DNA from: Suillus spraguei
Lineage: Eukaryota > Basidiomycota > Agaricomycetes > Boletales > Suillaceae
Reading direction: 5' to 3'
Length of the DNA: 64,000 nt
Assembly (NCBI GenBank): GCA_016800925.1
Contig: JABCPU010000170.1
Span: 62,001 to 126,000, forward strand
The position numbers and the translations under genes were made by a program. This document shows positions 34,059-46,116 of this stretch, one piece after another. The stretch's first letter is position 1, and each line of letters begins with the position of its first letter. The notes below the pieces were generated by a model that saw nothing but the letters and a program-made list of their open reading frames with translations, was not told the origin of the DNA and searched no databases.

Positions 34059-34481
34059 GTGTCACGGATCATTTTCTTTGCGAGCTCGAGCCTGTAACGA
34101 ATGGTCAAGTGGCGAAATACCTTGATACGAAGTATGAGCATCTAGGGAAAGGGCTTGGTTTATATGTTTTACGAAATGTGAAGATATACTAGATGTTGAG
34201 TTGCACGCAAGTCTTGGGCACGTTCTTTGAAGTAATACCAACTCAGGTTTTACAGTGAACCCGCTGACAAACGCATAGCATACTCCTACAGAAAAATTCC
34301 TACTTATATATGCCAGCCAACGCTAAAACCATGCTGCCGATGCCCGGTCATATTGCGCCATTGATGTGCCATCGATCCTGAAGATTCCTGATAAGTGTCA
34401 AGCTCGTACCTCGACCCCTGATAATCCAACACTAGAATGACTGTAGGGCATAGTTAATTGACGATATGATGATATAAAATA

Positions 34482-35589
34482 TCAGCCCTCTAAGGCTGCA
34501 AGCCTCGCACGAAGTTGCTCAATTTCGGCTTTCTGTTGCTCCATTTCGGCATCCTAGTGAAATAGTACCATCAACAAACGAAGACCATGTTTGCTGAGAA
34601 TAACCCACTTTTGCTTGGCAAACTTGCTCAATTTCGGCTTTCTGTTGCTCAATTTCAGCATCCTGGTGAAATAGTACCATCAACAAATGAAGACAATGTT
34701 TCCTGAGAATAACCCACTTTTGCTTGTTGAACTTGCTCCATTTCGACCTCAAACTCCATGCGCAATTTGTGTTGATTCTGCAATGACAAGTACCATCAAG
34801 AAATGGAGACCATATTAGCTGAGAATAGCCCACCTTTGCCTCTTTGGCTTCGTGATGGGACTTTACCTGCTCAAGCGTCCCCAACATCTTTTGCCACTCA
34901 GACTGATAAACAGCACATACAGCCTCGATATCCTTAGTTGGCGATCCTAATGCGACCCCGCGATAACGACCACGTGCATGATGGTTTCCACACTCCGAGT
35001 CTTGATCACTAGGGAACAGCTCTTTCAAGCTGCCCCACACTGTGCTCGAAAACCAATAGCATTGGTTTTCATATAGTTGGTATGCCGGGGCCTGGCGGTG
35101 TACCAGAGACAGGACAGTGGACACTTGAAGTGCTGAGGGCGCAGAAGATGTAGGGAAGTCAAAGCTACAAAGCTTGCTGTATGGTGTATATCTGACTTGA
35201 AGTTGTGGCGCTGCATTGCGGGGGGAACCATAAATAGATACAGAGTCGTATGCGTTGGTGTCAGATGATGAGGGACAGACTAATTCAGATGATTGTTTGA
35301 AGGAACAGCCTTGTCTTTGCATGGCACGGTCTGCAGACACTACAGCCTGAGTGGAGCAGCCATCAATCCAATGTCTGAAAAAAAATAACAGGAACTCGTG
35401 TTCGGGATGACTACCACATTTGTGATATTCCATGCGTGCCAGCACACATTTTGCATACAGATTGCCCTGGGTTTCGTCCCAAGAATCTGCCATCGAGGAA
35501 CACCAACTCAGGACTGACGCACTATTGATATCAGGCCCATTTGGACAGTGAAACTTTAAAGCTGGAAGTCCAGGAGGAGGCTCTGACAT
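34482..35589 (-). CDS. Mirror copy of the duplicated-exon multigene-family gene
   Basis: Exons 35589-34834, 34777-34718, 34662-34609 and 34553-34482 match the left copy and give 313 residues. I noticed two differences when both are read through: a Thr codon (ACG) in exon 1 where the left arm has Met (ATG), and a base change inside the second intron; both are CpG transitions. No disabling change is visible, so both copies could be expressed. Confidence 0.63.
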
Positions 35590-35780
35590 GATTACATGAC
35601 GAAAGGAGGGTAGAAAACGGCTAATCCAGGAATGATTTCTTCGGTCTTGTTATAAGGACATTATAGATTGTCAAGGGTTTGAACACGTTGCTCCAAGGAG
35701 AGGCGTCATGGTCGAGTCAATTGAGGATGTAGACAGCTGCGAGCGGCCCAGCTTGCCGCTGGGTGCCAGGCCTGTGAGTT

Positions 35781-35807
35781 TGAATAGGGGCACATATGAT
35801 TGTAACA
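35781..35807 (-). repeat. Mirror copy of the 27-base B LTR fragment
   Basis: Reverse complement of 27163-27189; ends ATGATTGTAACA. Confidence 0.75.
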
Positions 35808-38600
35808 GTCTCCTAGTGGTCAAAATTGATGAATGAACCATGTATGGAAAATTCAATATCACTAAACTAGGAAGAAGAGATCAAATCCTTCTGGGGATTC
35901 TGTGGTTACGCGCAATGAACCCAAATATAGATTGGGCTGCTGAAACATTAGTCCTCCCTCGAACAACGAAATCAGATGAAATTGAAATTGACGTAGATAC
36001 CGATCGGAAGAAGAACAGGTTACCCTCAGCCTTCCACTGCCATCCTAAGAAATGGCAACACTCACAACTTCCGAGACCCCTCATCATCCCTCCCATTCCT
36101 AAAGATCCCGAACCGGAAGTACAAATGCCGCGTACTACAGATCCCACTCCCCGTGTACAACTACCATGAGCAGTATCACCGATTCCCCGCGCAGAAAAAT
36201 GCAAGAACGAATCCGAGCCCAAGTATCAGACTGGACCAGAACCTATTGAGCAACGGCCAATAGAAGAACAGAAGTATGGGAAGAGAAAAGTGGAAGAAGA
36301 AATCCCTAGACGGGATACAAACATACCAAAACTATCCAAGTTCTATGTTCCTCCGAAAACTCTTCAAGATACTCTTTCAGCTTCAATTGAGGAAATCCCC
36401 AATGAAGAAGAATCTGTGCCCTCGTTGATTCCAACAGAGGATGATGATCAATTCAACACTATGCAAGATGTCTGGCATGCACCAGAGGTATGCGACATTT
36501 CCTCTTATGAGCTTGGAGACGGAGAATTCCTTGTGGAATATGACACGGATGGAGTTAGTATGAGAATCATCGAAGAAGTATCCATGGATACACCCCTCAC
36601 ATGTGATGGAACTTCCCGACTCGAATGTATGGACACCTTCGAAGAACTGAAACGACGCTTCACATCCCAACCAGTACTCCGCAACCCTGATCCTTCCCGA
36701 CAATTTGCCATTGCTACTGACACTTCGCTTGTAGCAACTGGTGGAGTTCTCTTGCAGACTGATGAGAATGGTGTTTATCACCTGTGCGCATATCTCTCAC
36801 AGTCTTTGAACCCTGCAGAACGCAATTACCAAATCTTTGATTGGGAACTCCTTGCTGTGATCCAGGCATTGAATGAATGGCGTCATTATCTTGAAGGAAA
36901 CTCGCACCCTGTCTTGGTATTCACCGACCACAAGAACCTTCTGTATTTTAGAAGTACACAGAAGCTTACCCGTCGCCAAGCACATTGGCAACTGATTTTG
37001 TCTATTTATGACATTGAACTACATCACGTTGCGGGTACCAAATTGGCGGTACCTGATGTGCTATCTTGCCGGCCCGACTATGACTCCGGCAAAGACGATA
37101 ACGAGGACCAGACTCTCCTCCCTGATGCTCTATTTGTTTGTCTTATTGACACCAACCTGAAGGATGTTTTGTCATCCTCTGACCCCCTCGACGACCCTGT
37201 CTTCAAGACAGCATCTGATGCCCTTGATGGCATATGCCTTCCACCTATGAAGTCAGCACTTTCTGACTGGAAGATTCAGGAGAACGTCCTCTATTTTAAG
37301 AATCGTGCCTACATTCCACCAACACATCGTCTTGATATTCTAAAACGGTATCATGATCACCCTACTGCGGGTCATCCCGGTCGATTCAAAACTGAAGAAC
37401 TCGTTAAACGGGAAGCCTGGTGGCCCGCAATGGGATCTTTTATTTGGAAGTACATGGAGGGTTGCGCCCTTTGTCAGCAAATGAAAGCGGATACACATCC
37501 TGTTCACCCTCAGCTCGCCCCGATCCCCTCATCTGCGACCTGCCCTTTTTCTCAGGTCTCTGTCGATCTTATCACTGACCTCCCCGTCTCTGGAGGCTTT
37601 GACAGTATTATGGTCGTGGTAGACCATGGCCTTATGAAGGGGGTAATTATTATCCCTTGTTTGAAAACCGTCACTTCCGAAGGCATTGCCAAACTATTCT
37701 TGAAACACGTCTACCATCAATTTGGACTCCATGACAAAGTCATCTCGGATCAAGGTCCGCAATTCCTATCTCACTTCTCTAAGGAGCTTGCCAGACTTCT
37801 CGACTATGTCATCGCCCCATCTACAGCTTATCACCCTCAGACTGATGGCCAAACTGAGAGGCTCAATCAAGAACTAGAAATGTACCTGCGCATCTATTGC
37901 TGCAATAACCCTGAAGATTGGGTAGAACACCTACCAATCGCCAAATTTGTCCACAACCACCGAAAACACGATGCAAGGAATGCATCACCTTTCTATCTCA
38001 TGATGGGATACGAACCACGCGCCATCCCTCACCTGATCTCTGACTCATCTGTCCCTGCAGCAGAAGATCGAGTACAATCCCTGCAGAAGATAAGAGAAGA
38101 AGCAATCGCCTGCCATAACATTGCGATGCAGACTATGGCCGAACAATCCCGAGGAGAGAAGTACATTCCATGGAAGATTGGAGATAAGGTCTGGCTATCT
38201 GCTACTAATCTTAGACTCAAACTCCTATCGCGGAAACTTGCGCCGAAGCGATACGGACCTTTCCCGATCATCAATGTCTTATCACCCATCACATTCATGC
38301 TCAAACTCCCTCCACAATGGAAAATTCACCCCACTTTTCATGCTTCTGTCTTATCATCCTATAGCGAAACAGACGTACACGGCCCAAACTTCCCTGAACC
38401 ACCACCTGACATCATCGAAGAAGAAGAAGAATACGAAGTAGAAGCAATTCTTTCTCACAAAGGAACTGGCATTCACTGACGCTATCTTGTTTCTTGGAAA
38501 GCATATTCGACGGGAGATAATGAGTGGCTCCCAGAAAAGAACTTGAAGAACTCCGCTCGAATCCTGAATGCTTATAAGAAGCAACACTCCCTCTGATTAT
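35808..38600 (+). pseudogene. Gypsy B pol, RT deleted, chromodomain broken by one stop
   Basis: Protease end at 35840-36169, then a 729-codon frame at 36290-38479 with RNase H and full integrase including HHCC, D-D-E motifs and the C-terminal KVWLSATNLRLK and HPTFHASVL blocks. The RT palm is missing. The chromodomain starts YEVEAILSHKG but meets TGA at 38477-38479 where a related copy suggests Arg (CGA); the remainder RYLVSWKAY and [11 protein letters not shown] follows in frame. It is the longer of the two mirrored B copies because it extends past the palindrome edge. Confidence 0.9.
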
Positions 38601-38652
38601 TCTTCAGTCAATCAAATCGCACAAGCACTTGATCAACTAACACTGTTTCAAA

Positions 38653-39233
38653 ATGTCTTTCCCCACTGCATACATCACCCCTGTCACCATTGCCAACAAT
38701 GACTCTGATTCCGATGCAGAAAACTATGGAACCCTTGCTACCAAAATTGACAACACCTCCTATATTGAAGCTGCCCTTCTATGTGAAGGACATGCTCTCA
38801 AAATTGAGAGAATCCTCACCGCAAGAGGTGCCTTCCCTGCTTTACTCCTCATCAACATCATCCGCACCGCCGCCCTTATCGAAGCTACCATCAATGAAAC
38901 TACAGAAATCACCTACCGCCAGCGCATCTTACATCTACAAAAATGCATTCGTTCTTATGCTATGCTGTTGCTTCCCCGTACTTTTAAAAGCGATGTTGAA
39001 GAAGCTATTCACATCGTGGCCAAACGTCGAGCAGGTGTTGCTCGACCTCCCGCTCTGCAAAGAGATACGGACCCACTTCCAGTCCCTCCACCCCCTTCTT
39101 CGCACGTCTATTCTAACGTTGATGCCTTTGCTGGCTTATACACTGCTGTTCAAGAAATTGGACAGCTCACCAATGCAGTCGTCGAAACTATTCAACAATC
39201 AGTCATTGAAACAAGAGCAGCCAGAAACTTAGT
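38653..39233 (+). pseudogene. Gypsy B third ORF, 3' truncated
   Basis: A frame starting MSFPTAYITPVTIANNDSDS lies downstream of the chromodomain. A second copy at 46117 is about 90 percent similar by eye and runs on into a zinc-knuckle region, so this is a real component of family B rather than chance. Homology ends after TTAGTTGA near 39233, where an inverted element C begins. Helical, Thr/Ala-rich; function unknown. Confidence 0.6.
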
Positions 39234-42000
39234 TGATCTTCATCTTCATCAGGAAGTTTGGTTATAGAAGCGGTTATAGGGATTTCGATGGAGTTTGTGT
39301 TTGTCTTAGCGCTGGATTTAGACGCTTTAGGGAAATTAAGAAAAGAGTAATGATTTGTATTTGGAATTCGTGACATTACCCCCTCTCTAGGATGAGCGTC
39401 ATCGTGAATGTATGAAGGTCTGATGTTACGCATTCTCCATTTCTTGAAATCTTCCAAATTAAGTATAGAACCTTGAATTCTTTTGGTTTTAGCTGCTGTG
39501 GGATCCTTTTTATGAAACTCCGCTATAAGAATCGGGGAATTCTTTACGTTTTCTTCTGGTTCCCATGTCAATTCTTCTATCGGATATCCTTCCCATTTTA
39601 CTTGGTATTGCAGCTTTCCTCGGAATAATCGGCTATCTAATACTTCTTCTACAACAAATTCTTCCTGATCATCAACTATGTCAGGAGGTGGTTGAGTGGG
39701 TTGAGAATGAGGGATCATTTGAGATGCATAGTATGGAGTGAGTAATTGAACGTGAAAAACCGGATGGATCTGATAATTTGCCGGTAATTTCAATTTATAG
39801 TTCACCTCACCAATCTTCTCTAGTATTTCAAAGGGCCCAAGACGACGATCTGACAATTTTTTACTTGGACGACATTGTTTAATGTTTTTTGCGTCTAGCC
39901 AGACTTTGTCTCCCTTTTTATACTGTGGTGCATCTTTTACTTCTTTGTCATAGAACCGTTTCATTCATTCATTGACTAGTTTCAAAGTATTTTCTGCATC
40001 ATCTCTTGCTTCTTTCATTTGATCCACTCTTTCATCGGCAACAGGAATATGGGAGTTGGAATTAGGAGATATCGTGAATTCTGGATTATATCCGTATAGA
40101 ACTTTGAAAGGGCTATGACCGGTGACTGTGACTGCGTTATTATGCGAGAATTCTGCAATCGGCAACCAAGATACCCAATCATTTTGTCTATAAGAGGTAA
40201 ACAGGCGTAAATATTGTTCAACTTCTTGATTTACACGTTCTGTTTGTCCGTCTGTATGGGGATGATAGGCGGTCGAAGCAGACCATTTTGTGCCTAATAT
40301 TTTTGACATTTGTCCCATAAATTTCGATATGAACTGTGTTCCTCTATCTGAAATCACTTTCTTTGGTGTTCCATGATGTTTCCATACATTTTTTAAAAAT
40401 AGCTCGGCAATTTCCTTCGAGTCTACTTCTTTTTTGGTGGGAATAAAGTGTGCTTGTTTTGTAAATCGATCAACGACAACAAAAATGCTATCACACCCTT
40501 CACTCTTTGGTAGGTCCACAATCAGGTCACATGTAATCGTTTGCCAAGGTCCTTCTGGAACTTCATTTGGCTGTAAAGGTCCCGTCGGTTTACTAGGATA
40601 GACCTTTGTTTGTCTGCAACGATCGCAACCATCTACATAATCATGAACACTCTTTGTCATCATTGGCCACCAATAATTTCTGGAAATCAATTCTAAGGTT
40701 TTGGCACGTCCAGGATGTCCAGCCGGTGGTGAGTCATGGAATAACTCTAGAATCTCTCGGCGGATTTCTTTATCATTTGGAACATAGACCAATCCTCGGA
40801 ATAACACCAATCCATCTTCAACATTCCATTCTTCAACTCCTCTACGCAATTGCACTGGTGCTGCTTTTAGCATTTCTAGCGCTTTCATCACTTCAGGCTC
40901 TCGTTCTGTACTTTGTCTAATCTTTTTGAGAAGAGATTTTTCTCCTTCTATAAGAACTTGGCCTCTTTTAGCAGCATTGATTTTGAAAAATTCCGGTTTA
41001 AGCAAAATGCGATCAGAATTGTTGTTTTCTACCCCCCCTCTGTGGTCTGATCTCCGAGACAGACGATCGGCCTTATCATTGACTACACCAGGCTTATGTT
41101 GGAGTGTAAATTCATACTCTGCCAGGAACAGACTCCATCTGGCTTGCCTTCGTGTCAATTTTTGACTCATCATGAAATACTCGAGATTCTTATGATTGGT
41201 CCAGATCTCCACAGGGTGAGGTGCTCCCTGCACATAGTGCCTCCACTCTTCTAACACTCGAATGATTGCTAACAATTCTTTGTCATGAATGTCATAATTT
41301 CGTTCTGCATCATTCATTGACTTTGAATAATAAGCGACAGGATGCCATAGTCCATCTTCCATCTGTTGAGAAAGTACTGCACCAGATGCATAGTCAGAAG
41401 CATTGGTCTCTATTCTTTTCTTTTTCTCAACATCTGGCATTACTAGGAGCGGAGCTTCTGTGAATCGTTTCTTTAATTCATCAAATGCATGTTGTTGTTT
41501 CTCCGTCCAATTCCATGGAACATCTTTTCTTAGCAAATCATTCATTGGTCTGGCTATGTCTGAGAACCCCAGTATGAATCTTCGATAGAAGTTGGCAAAA
41601 CCCATGAATGCTTGTATGTCTTTTACGCATTTGGGAACAGGCCATTTTAATACTCCTTCTACTTTCACAGGGTCCATAGATACATTGCCTTTTTCCATGA
41701 TCAACCCTAAGAATTCGACTTTAGACTGTTTGAAACTACATTTCTCTGGTTTCAAGAACAGGTCATTATCTTTTAATCGTTTGAGTACTTCTCATATGAC
41801 TTTTCGGTGTTGCTCCTTATTTCCATTTGTAAAGACCAAGATGTCATCGATGTAGACCATGACCGTCTTTCCATCAATGAGATCTCTAAATATTTCATTC
41901 ATCATGGTCTGGAAAGTTGCTGGAGAATTTGTCAATCCGAAATACATTACGGTTGGTTCATGGCGACCAAAAGGCGTTTTGAAGGCTGCCTTCCAGCCAC
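39234..42000 (-). pseudogene. Gypsy element C, pol with two CGA-to-TGA stops, both ends missing
   Basis: Reading leftward from about 41997: RT from [10 protein letters not shown] with VYIDDILVF, RNase H, integrase (HDSPPAGHPG, ISDRGTQF, GQTERVNQ) and a chromodomain (FVVEEVLDSRLFRGK, YQVKWEGYP, TWEPEEN). Two TGA codons, at about 41793-41795 and 39962-39964, stand where the frame continues and where Arg is expected, so they look like CpG transitions. The 5' part of RT, protease and gag are absent, and the 3' end breaks at the Gypsy B junction. Codons are richer in A/T than in Gypsy A. No LTR of this family is recognisable. Confidence 0.9.
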
Positions 42001-44154
42001 AGCGTCTGCCGATCGCAGTCACAGTCAAGATAAGTTCTTTTTCATCAACTTAATAAATTTCATACATGTATATTGTCCATCCATTCCTTGAATTCTACCT
42101 TGGTACATTGTGATATCCTGCGTGGTTAGCCTACTCAAAAAACTTTCAACATTAAGCATACTCCGTGTCAAAGAAACTCGGTACCTCTAGGTAAGTTCCA
42201 GTCAGATTTCTATATTCTTGCAGTGAGGTATTTAGCGATGGATCATTCCTGGACCTCTCTGCCTCCAGATAATTGAAGATCTTTGGAAATAACTTGTGCA
42301 GTAGTTGAGTGATTCTTGAGTAAGACCAATCATGATGAAATGTCGCTTGTTTGTCCACATAACATCCATGATTCTTCATGGCCTGAATCTCATTCATACC
42401 ATTCTTGGATGGAGCTTTTGACACTCTGATAGCGCCATATCTCTGAAGGGATGTTAGTGTGAATGCTTTTGATATCAGTGAAGGTTTGTGACTCACATCA
42501 ACACTGCAAATAATTATTCCAACTGATGCAACGTGGAAAGCAGATGTTCCGGCAGTGGTACTCCGTTTTGCCTGGCGCCCTCACTCAACAGATCAATAAT
42601 GTGCTATAAGATCTGGTAGCATGTAATGAGGACTGGCATGCTATCTGGTGGAATGGCATGGCTTGTTTCCTTCTCGACGGACAAAACCCGCAACCATATA
42701 ATGAAGCTGTCAAATGCTTTGAATATTTGCAGTTTGGGCATGTTAGTGGAGGGTGCAAGGAACTTATGTTCAAGATTATCGAGCAGGGAGCAGCATTCAA
42801 TCATGCTGAACAATTTGATGAAGAAGCTTGTCACTGCCTCGCAGAGAAATTGATTTTTGATTCTTTGTCATAAGCATAGTATAGATTGTTTTGATGTCCT
42901 TACTGGTCAATTTTTAGTAGTAAGATGCGGCCCAAAAACTTGCAAGTGATCCATTGGTAATACTAGCAAAGAAGAAAAAGCAAAGAACACATGGTAAAAG
43001 TCTGAGTCACCAATTGAACGGGCAGTGCGCAGACTTTACAAAGGGCAGTGCGGAGACAAATGGGTTACTGAAATGGGCAGCGCGCAGGCCACGCAGGCTG
43101 CGCAATGCAGAATAATAAATGTCCACCTATAACGTCATACTCAGTCGCGCACAGACCAGCTCGTTCGGATGATTACACATTCGTTATCTCAATGGACACT
43201 CATACTGATCACAATTTCACCTAGTATAAATGACATCTAGCTTATAAAATATCATAACCTACAGTCATGATCACATGCACATTGCACATTGTCCCTGGAA
43301 GAATGAAAGTCAATATGTGTCTGCTCTCAAAGTCCATCGAGTTTGGAAGCTATTTTCCTCGCAGCCAGGTTTTTTCAGAGATGTCAGTCATTGGCGCTTC
43401 AGCCACCAGCTGGAGTCACCGGGAATGTTTAATTCCATATCACACTGGAATGACAAAAACAGTGATTTCTCTCCAGAAAAAAGTCACTGGCACAACATAC
43501 CCGACCTTGATGCGCTTGAAAACAAACCACGGATACTTGATCAGAGAAGTACATCAAGCGCAGTAGCTGTCTCGACTAAAGTGACCAACATTCTCCCAAC
43601 ACATACACGCCATACCAGAAAAAGCGCCCATATTGCGTGACCATACAACCATTTTGTACAGTTCCACATCTGATTCTAATTTGACAGACCTATTCAGCAA
43701 CTTGCATTCATAGTTGAGACCCCTCAGCTCCACTCTGAACAGGAATACCATTGATGTTGTATTACATTTCCCAACATCAAGGTCTCACTGAAGACAAACA
43801 GATCAGCAGGATTACTACCACAGCATAACAGCTAAACATATGCAGGCGATGATTTGAAGTGATTTGAAGAATAGTCTTGATTAACTCTGCCATTGCCCGA
43901 GGACGCAAAAATTCTTTCTCCTTCTCTTTAGAGTGTTCAAAAGCTTTTTGTGCCTTCTTCTTGAAGGGTTCAAATGGTAACTTCGCAATCCAAGTAAATG
44001 GCTTTCCTTGATATGCGTGGGTGGTGGTAGTTACAACTTCTTCATATGCCCGAAGTCAAAGAATAATGTAGGAACTAACGTCCCAATGATGGATCAGAGA
44101 CGTTTGCGAGCAACACTCTAGTACAAAAACACTCACATTCTGTTAAGGGATGTG
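42001..44154. other. Gene-poor segment with small hypothetical frames
   Basis: A minus-strand frame at 42152-42496 (FHHDWSYSRITQLLHKLFPKIF) resembles part of an unnamed agaricomycete family I have seen, but only about 115 codons are present. Plus-strand frames at 42658-42873 and 43275-43640 lack recognisable motifs. Minus-strand sequence at about 43880-44030 could code a short lysine-rich stretch (GKPFTWIAKLPFEPFKKK). I would not call any of these a working gene. Confidence 0.35.
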
Positions 44155-44500
44155 TGTTACAGTCGTACGTGCCCCTATTCATTTTCTCCTTGTCTCCCTT
44201 ACTTGTATATTACATAATGGGTATACTTTACTTTAATCTTACTGGGTTTTACCTGGAACATCCTTCGCTTAGGTCTCCAACCTAAGTTGTCTTGAATCGT
44301 CTCTAAGTCTAAGCACTCCTTAGTCTTAGTCTCTATTCTCGTAGAACCTCTTAGACTTGTCTTTGAGGCTGAACCCTTGATAGTACTCGGAACGTGTTCC
44401 TTGTACTTTCACCTTGTCCTCTTCTGGACATTGAAGAACTTCCCAGCAGACCATCTGTGTCTTTTCACTGTCGCTGGTGACGCCACCCCAGTTCGTAACA
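44155..44500 (+). repeat. B-family LTR, internally deleted (346 bases)
   Basis: TGTTACAGTCGTACGTGCCC to GTTCGTAACA, lacking about 130 bases found in the 477-base copy, including the TATA region. It is followed by a 129-base leader and a gag start, which fixes the LTR orientation as plus. Confidence 0.88.
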
Positions 44501-46080
44501 AAAGATTAAAGTCAACCTGATCGTTGACTACCCAGTCTTCGACCCTGAACCCTGATAAAGCCCTAACGGACAGCAAGACAGCGCGTGTAGGCACTGAGAA
44601 AGTATAACTCACCAAGACAAATCACCATCATGACAACCACCAAAGAATTTGAATACAAAATCGGTCTCCCAACCGGTTTTGACAAAGATCATGACAACTC
44701 TCTGGAATTCATCCAATCATGCAATCTGTGCTTCAACATCAACGAAAAGCTTTACACCACTGACAAGCAGAAAATCATTTTCATTGCATCCTTCATGACC
44801 GAGAAGAACGCCAAATCTTGGAAGGAACAATTCCTTGCTCACGCCCAGTCAACTGACTCCTCTGGACAAAAAGTTGGTTATGGGACGTTGAAGGATTTTA
44901 TAAAAAGCTTCAACGAAGCTTTCGAACCAGTGGATACCAGAGGGACCGCATTAACAAAGCTCAGGGACCTTGACCTCCACTCACCCCGATTCCCTTGTCT
45001 GCGACTCGACCCTTTTCTCAGGTCTCTGTTGATCTTGTCACTGACCTCCCTATCTCTGGAGGTTTTGACAGTATCATGGTCGTAGTAGACCATGGCCTTA
45101 TGAAGGGGGTAATTATTATCCCCTGTCTGAAAACCATCACTTCTGAAGGCATTGCTAAACTATTCTTGAAACACGTCTACCATCAATTTGGACTCCATGA
45201 CAAAGTCATCTCGGATTGAGGCCAGCAATTCCTATCTCGCTTCTCCAAAGAGCTTGCCCGACTTCTCGACTACGTCATCGCCCCATCTACAGCTTATCAC
45301 CCTCAGACTGATGGCCAAACTGAGAGGCTCAATCAAGAACTAGAAATGTACCTGCGCATCTATTGCTGCAATAACCCTGAAGATTGGGTAGAACACCTAC
45401 CAATCGCCAAATTTGTCCACAACCACCGAAAACACGATGCAAGGAATGCATCACCTTTCTATCTCATGATGGGATATGAACCACACGCCATCCCTCTCCT
45501 GATCCCTGATACATCTGTCCCTGCAGCAGAAGATCGAGTACGATCCCTGCGGAAGATAAGAGAAGAAGCAATCACCTGCCATAACATTGCGATGCAGACA
45601 ATGGCCGAATGATCCTGAGGAGAGAAGTACACTCCATGGAAGATCGGAGATAAGGTCTGGCTATCTGCTACTAATCTTAGACTCAAACTCCCGTCACATA
45701 AACTTGCGCTGAAGCGATACGGACCTTTCCCGATCATCGATATCTTATCACCTATCACATTCACGCTCAAACTCCCTCCACAATGGAAAATTCATCCCAC
45801 TGTCCATGCTTCTGTCTTATCGTCCTATAGTGAAACAGACGTACATGGCCTGAACTTCCCCCAACCACCGCCTGACATTAATGAAGAAGCAGAAGAATAC
45901 GAAGTAAAGGCAATTCTTTCCCACAAAGGAGCCGGTATTCGTTGATGCTATCTTGTGTCTTGGAAAGGATATTCATCGGGAGATAACTAATGGCTCCCAG
46001 AAAAGAATTTACAGAACTCTGCCTGAATCCTGAATGCTTATAAGAAGCAACACTCCCTCTGAATACTCCTCAGTCAATCA
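44501..46080 (+). pseudogene. Gypsy B second copy: gag fused by deletion to integrase
   Basis: Gag begins at 44630 (MTTTKEFEYKIGLPTGFDKD) and is recognisable to about 44975 (TLKDFIKSFNEAFEPVDTRG). A deletion then joins it to integrase at about 45000, removing the rest of gag, protease, RT and RNase H. The integrase has stops at 45217 and 45610 and the chromodomain has several more, one where CGA is expected. It cannot move by itself. Confidence 0.88.
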
Positions 46081-46116
46081 ACTGCACCAGCATTTGATCA
46101 ACTAAAGCCTTTCGAA

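Larger units (their letters stand above)
31522..38084. repeat. Palindrome, right arm (6,563 bases)
   Basis: Inverted copy of 24886-31448. Homology stops at 38084; beyond it the Gypsy B element continues with its own integrase sequence, whereas the left arm switches to an LTR. Confidence 0.96.

Noticed and set aside
42152..43640. Working genes in the segment between element C and the B LTR
   Set aside because: Frames are short, lack start-to-stop structure with plausible introns, and only one resembles a known unnamed family.
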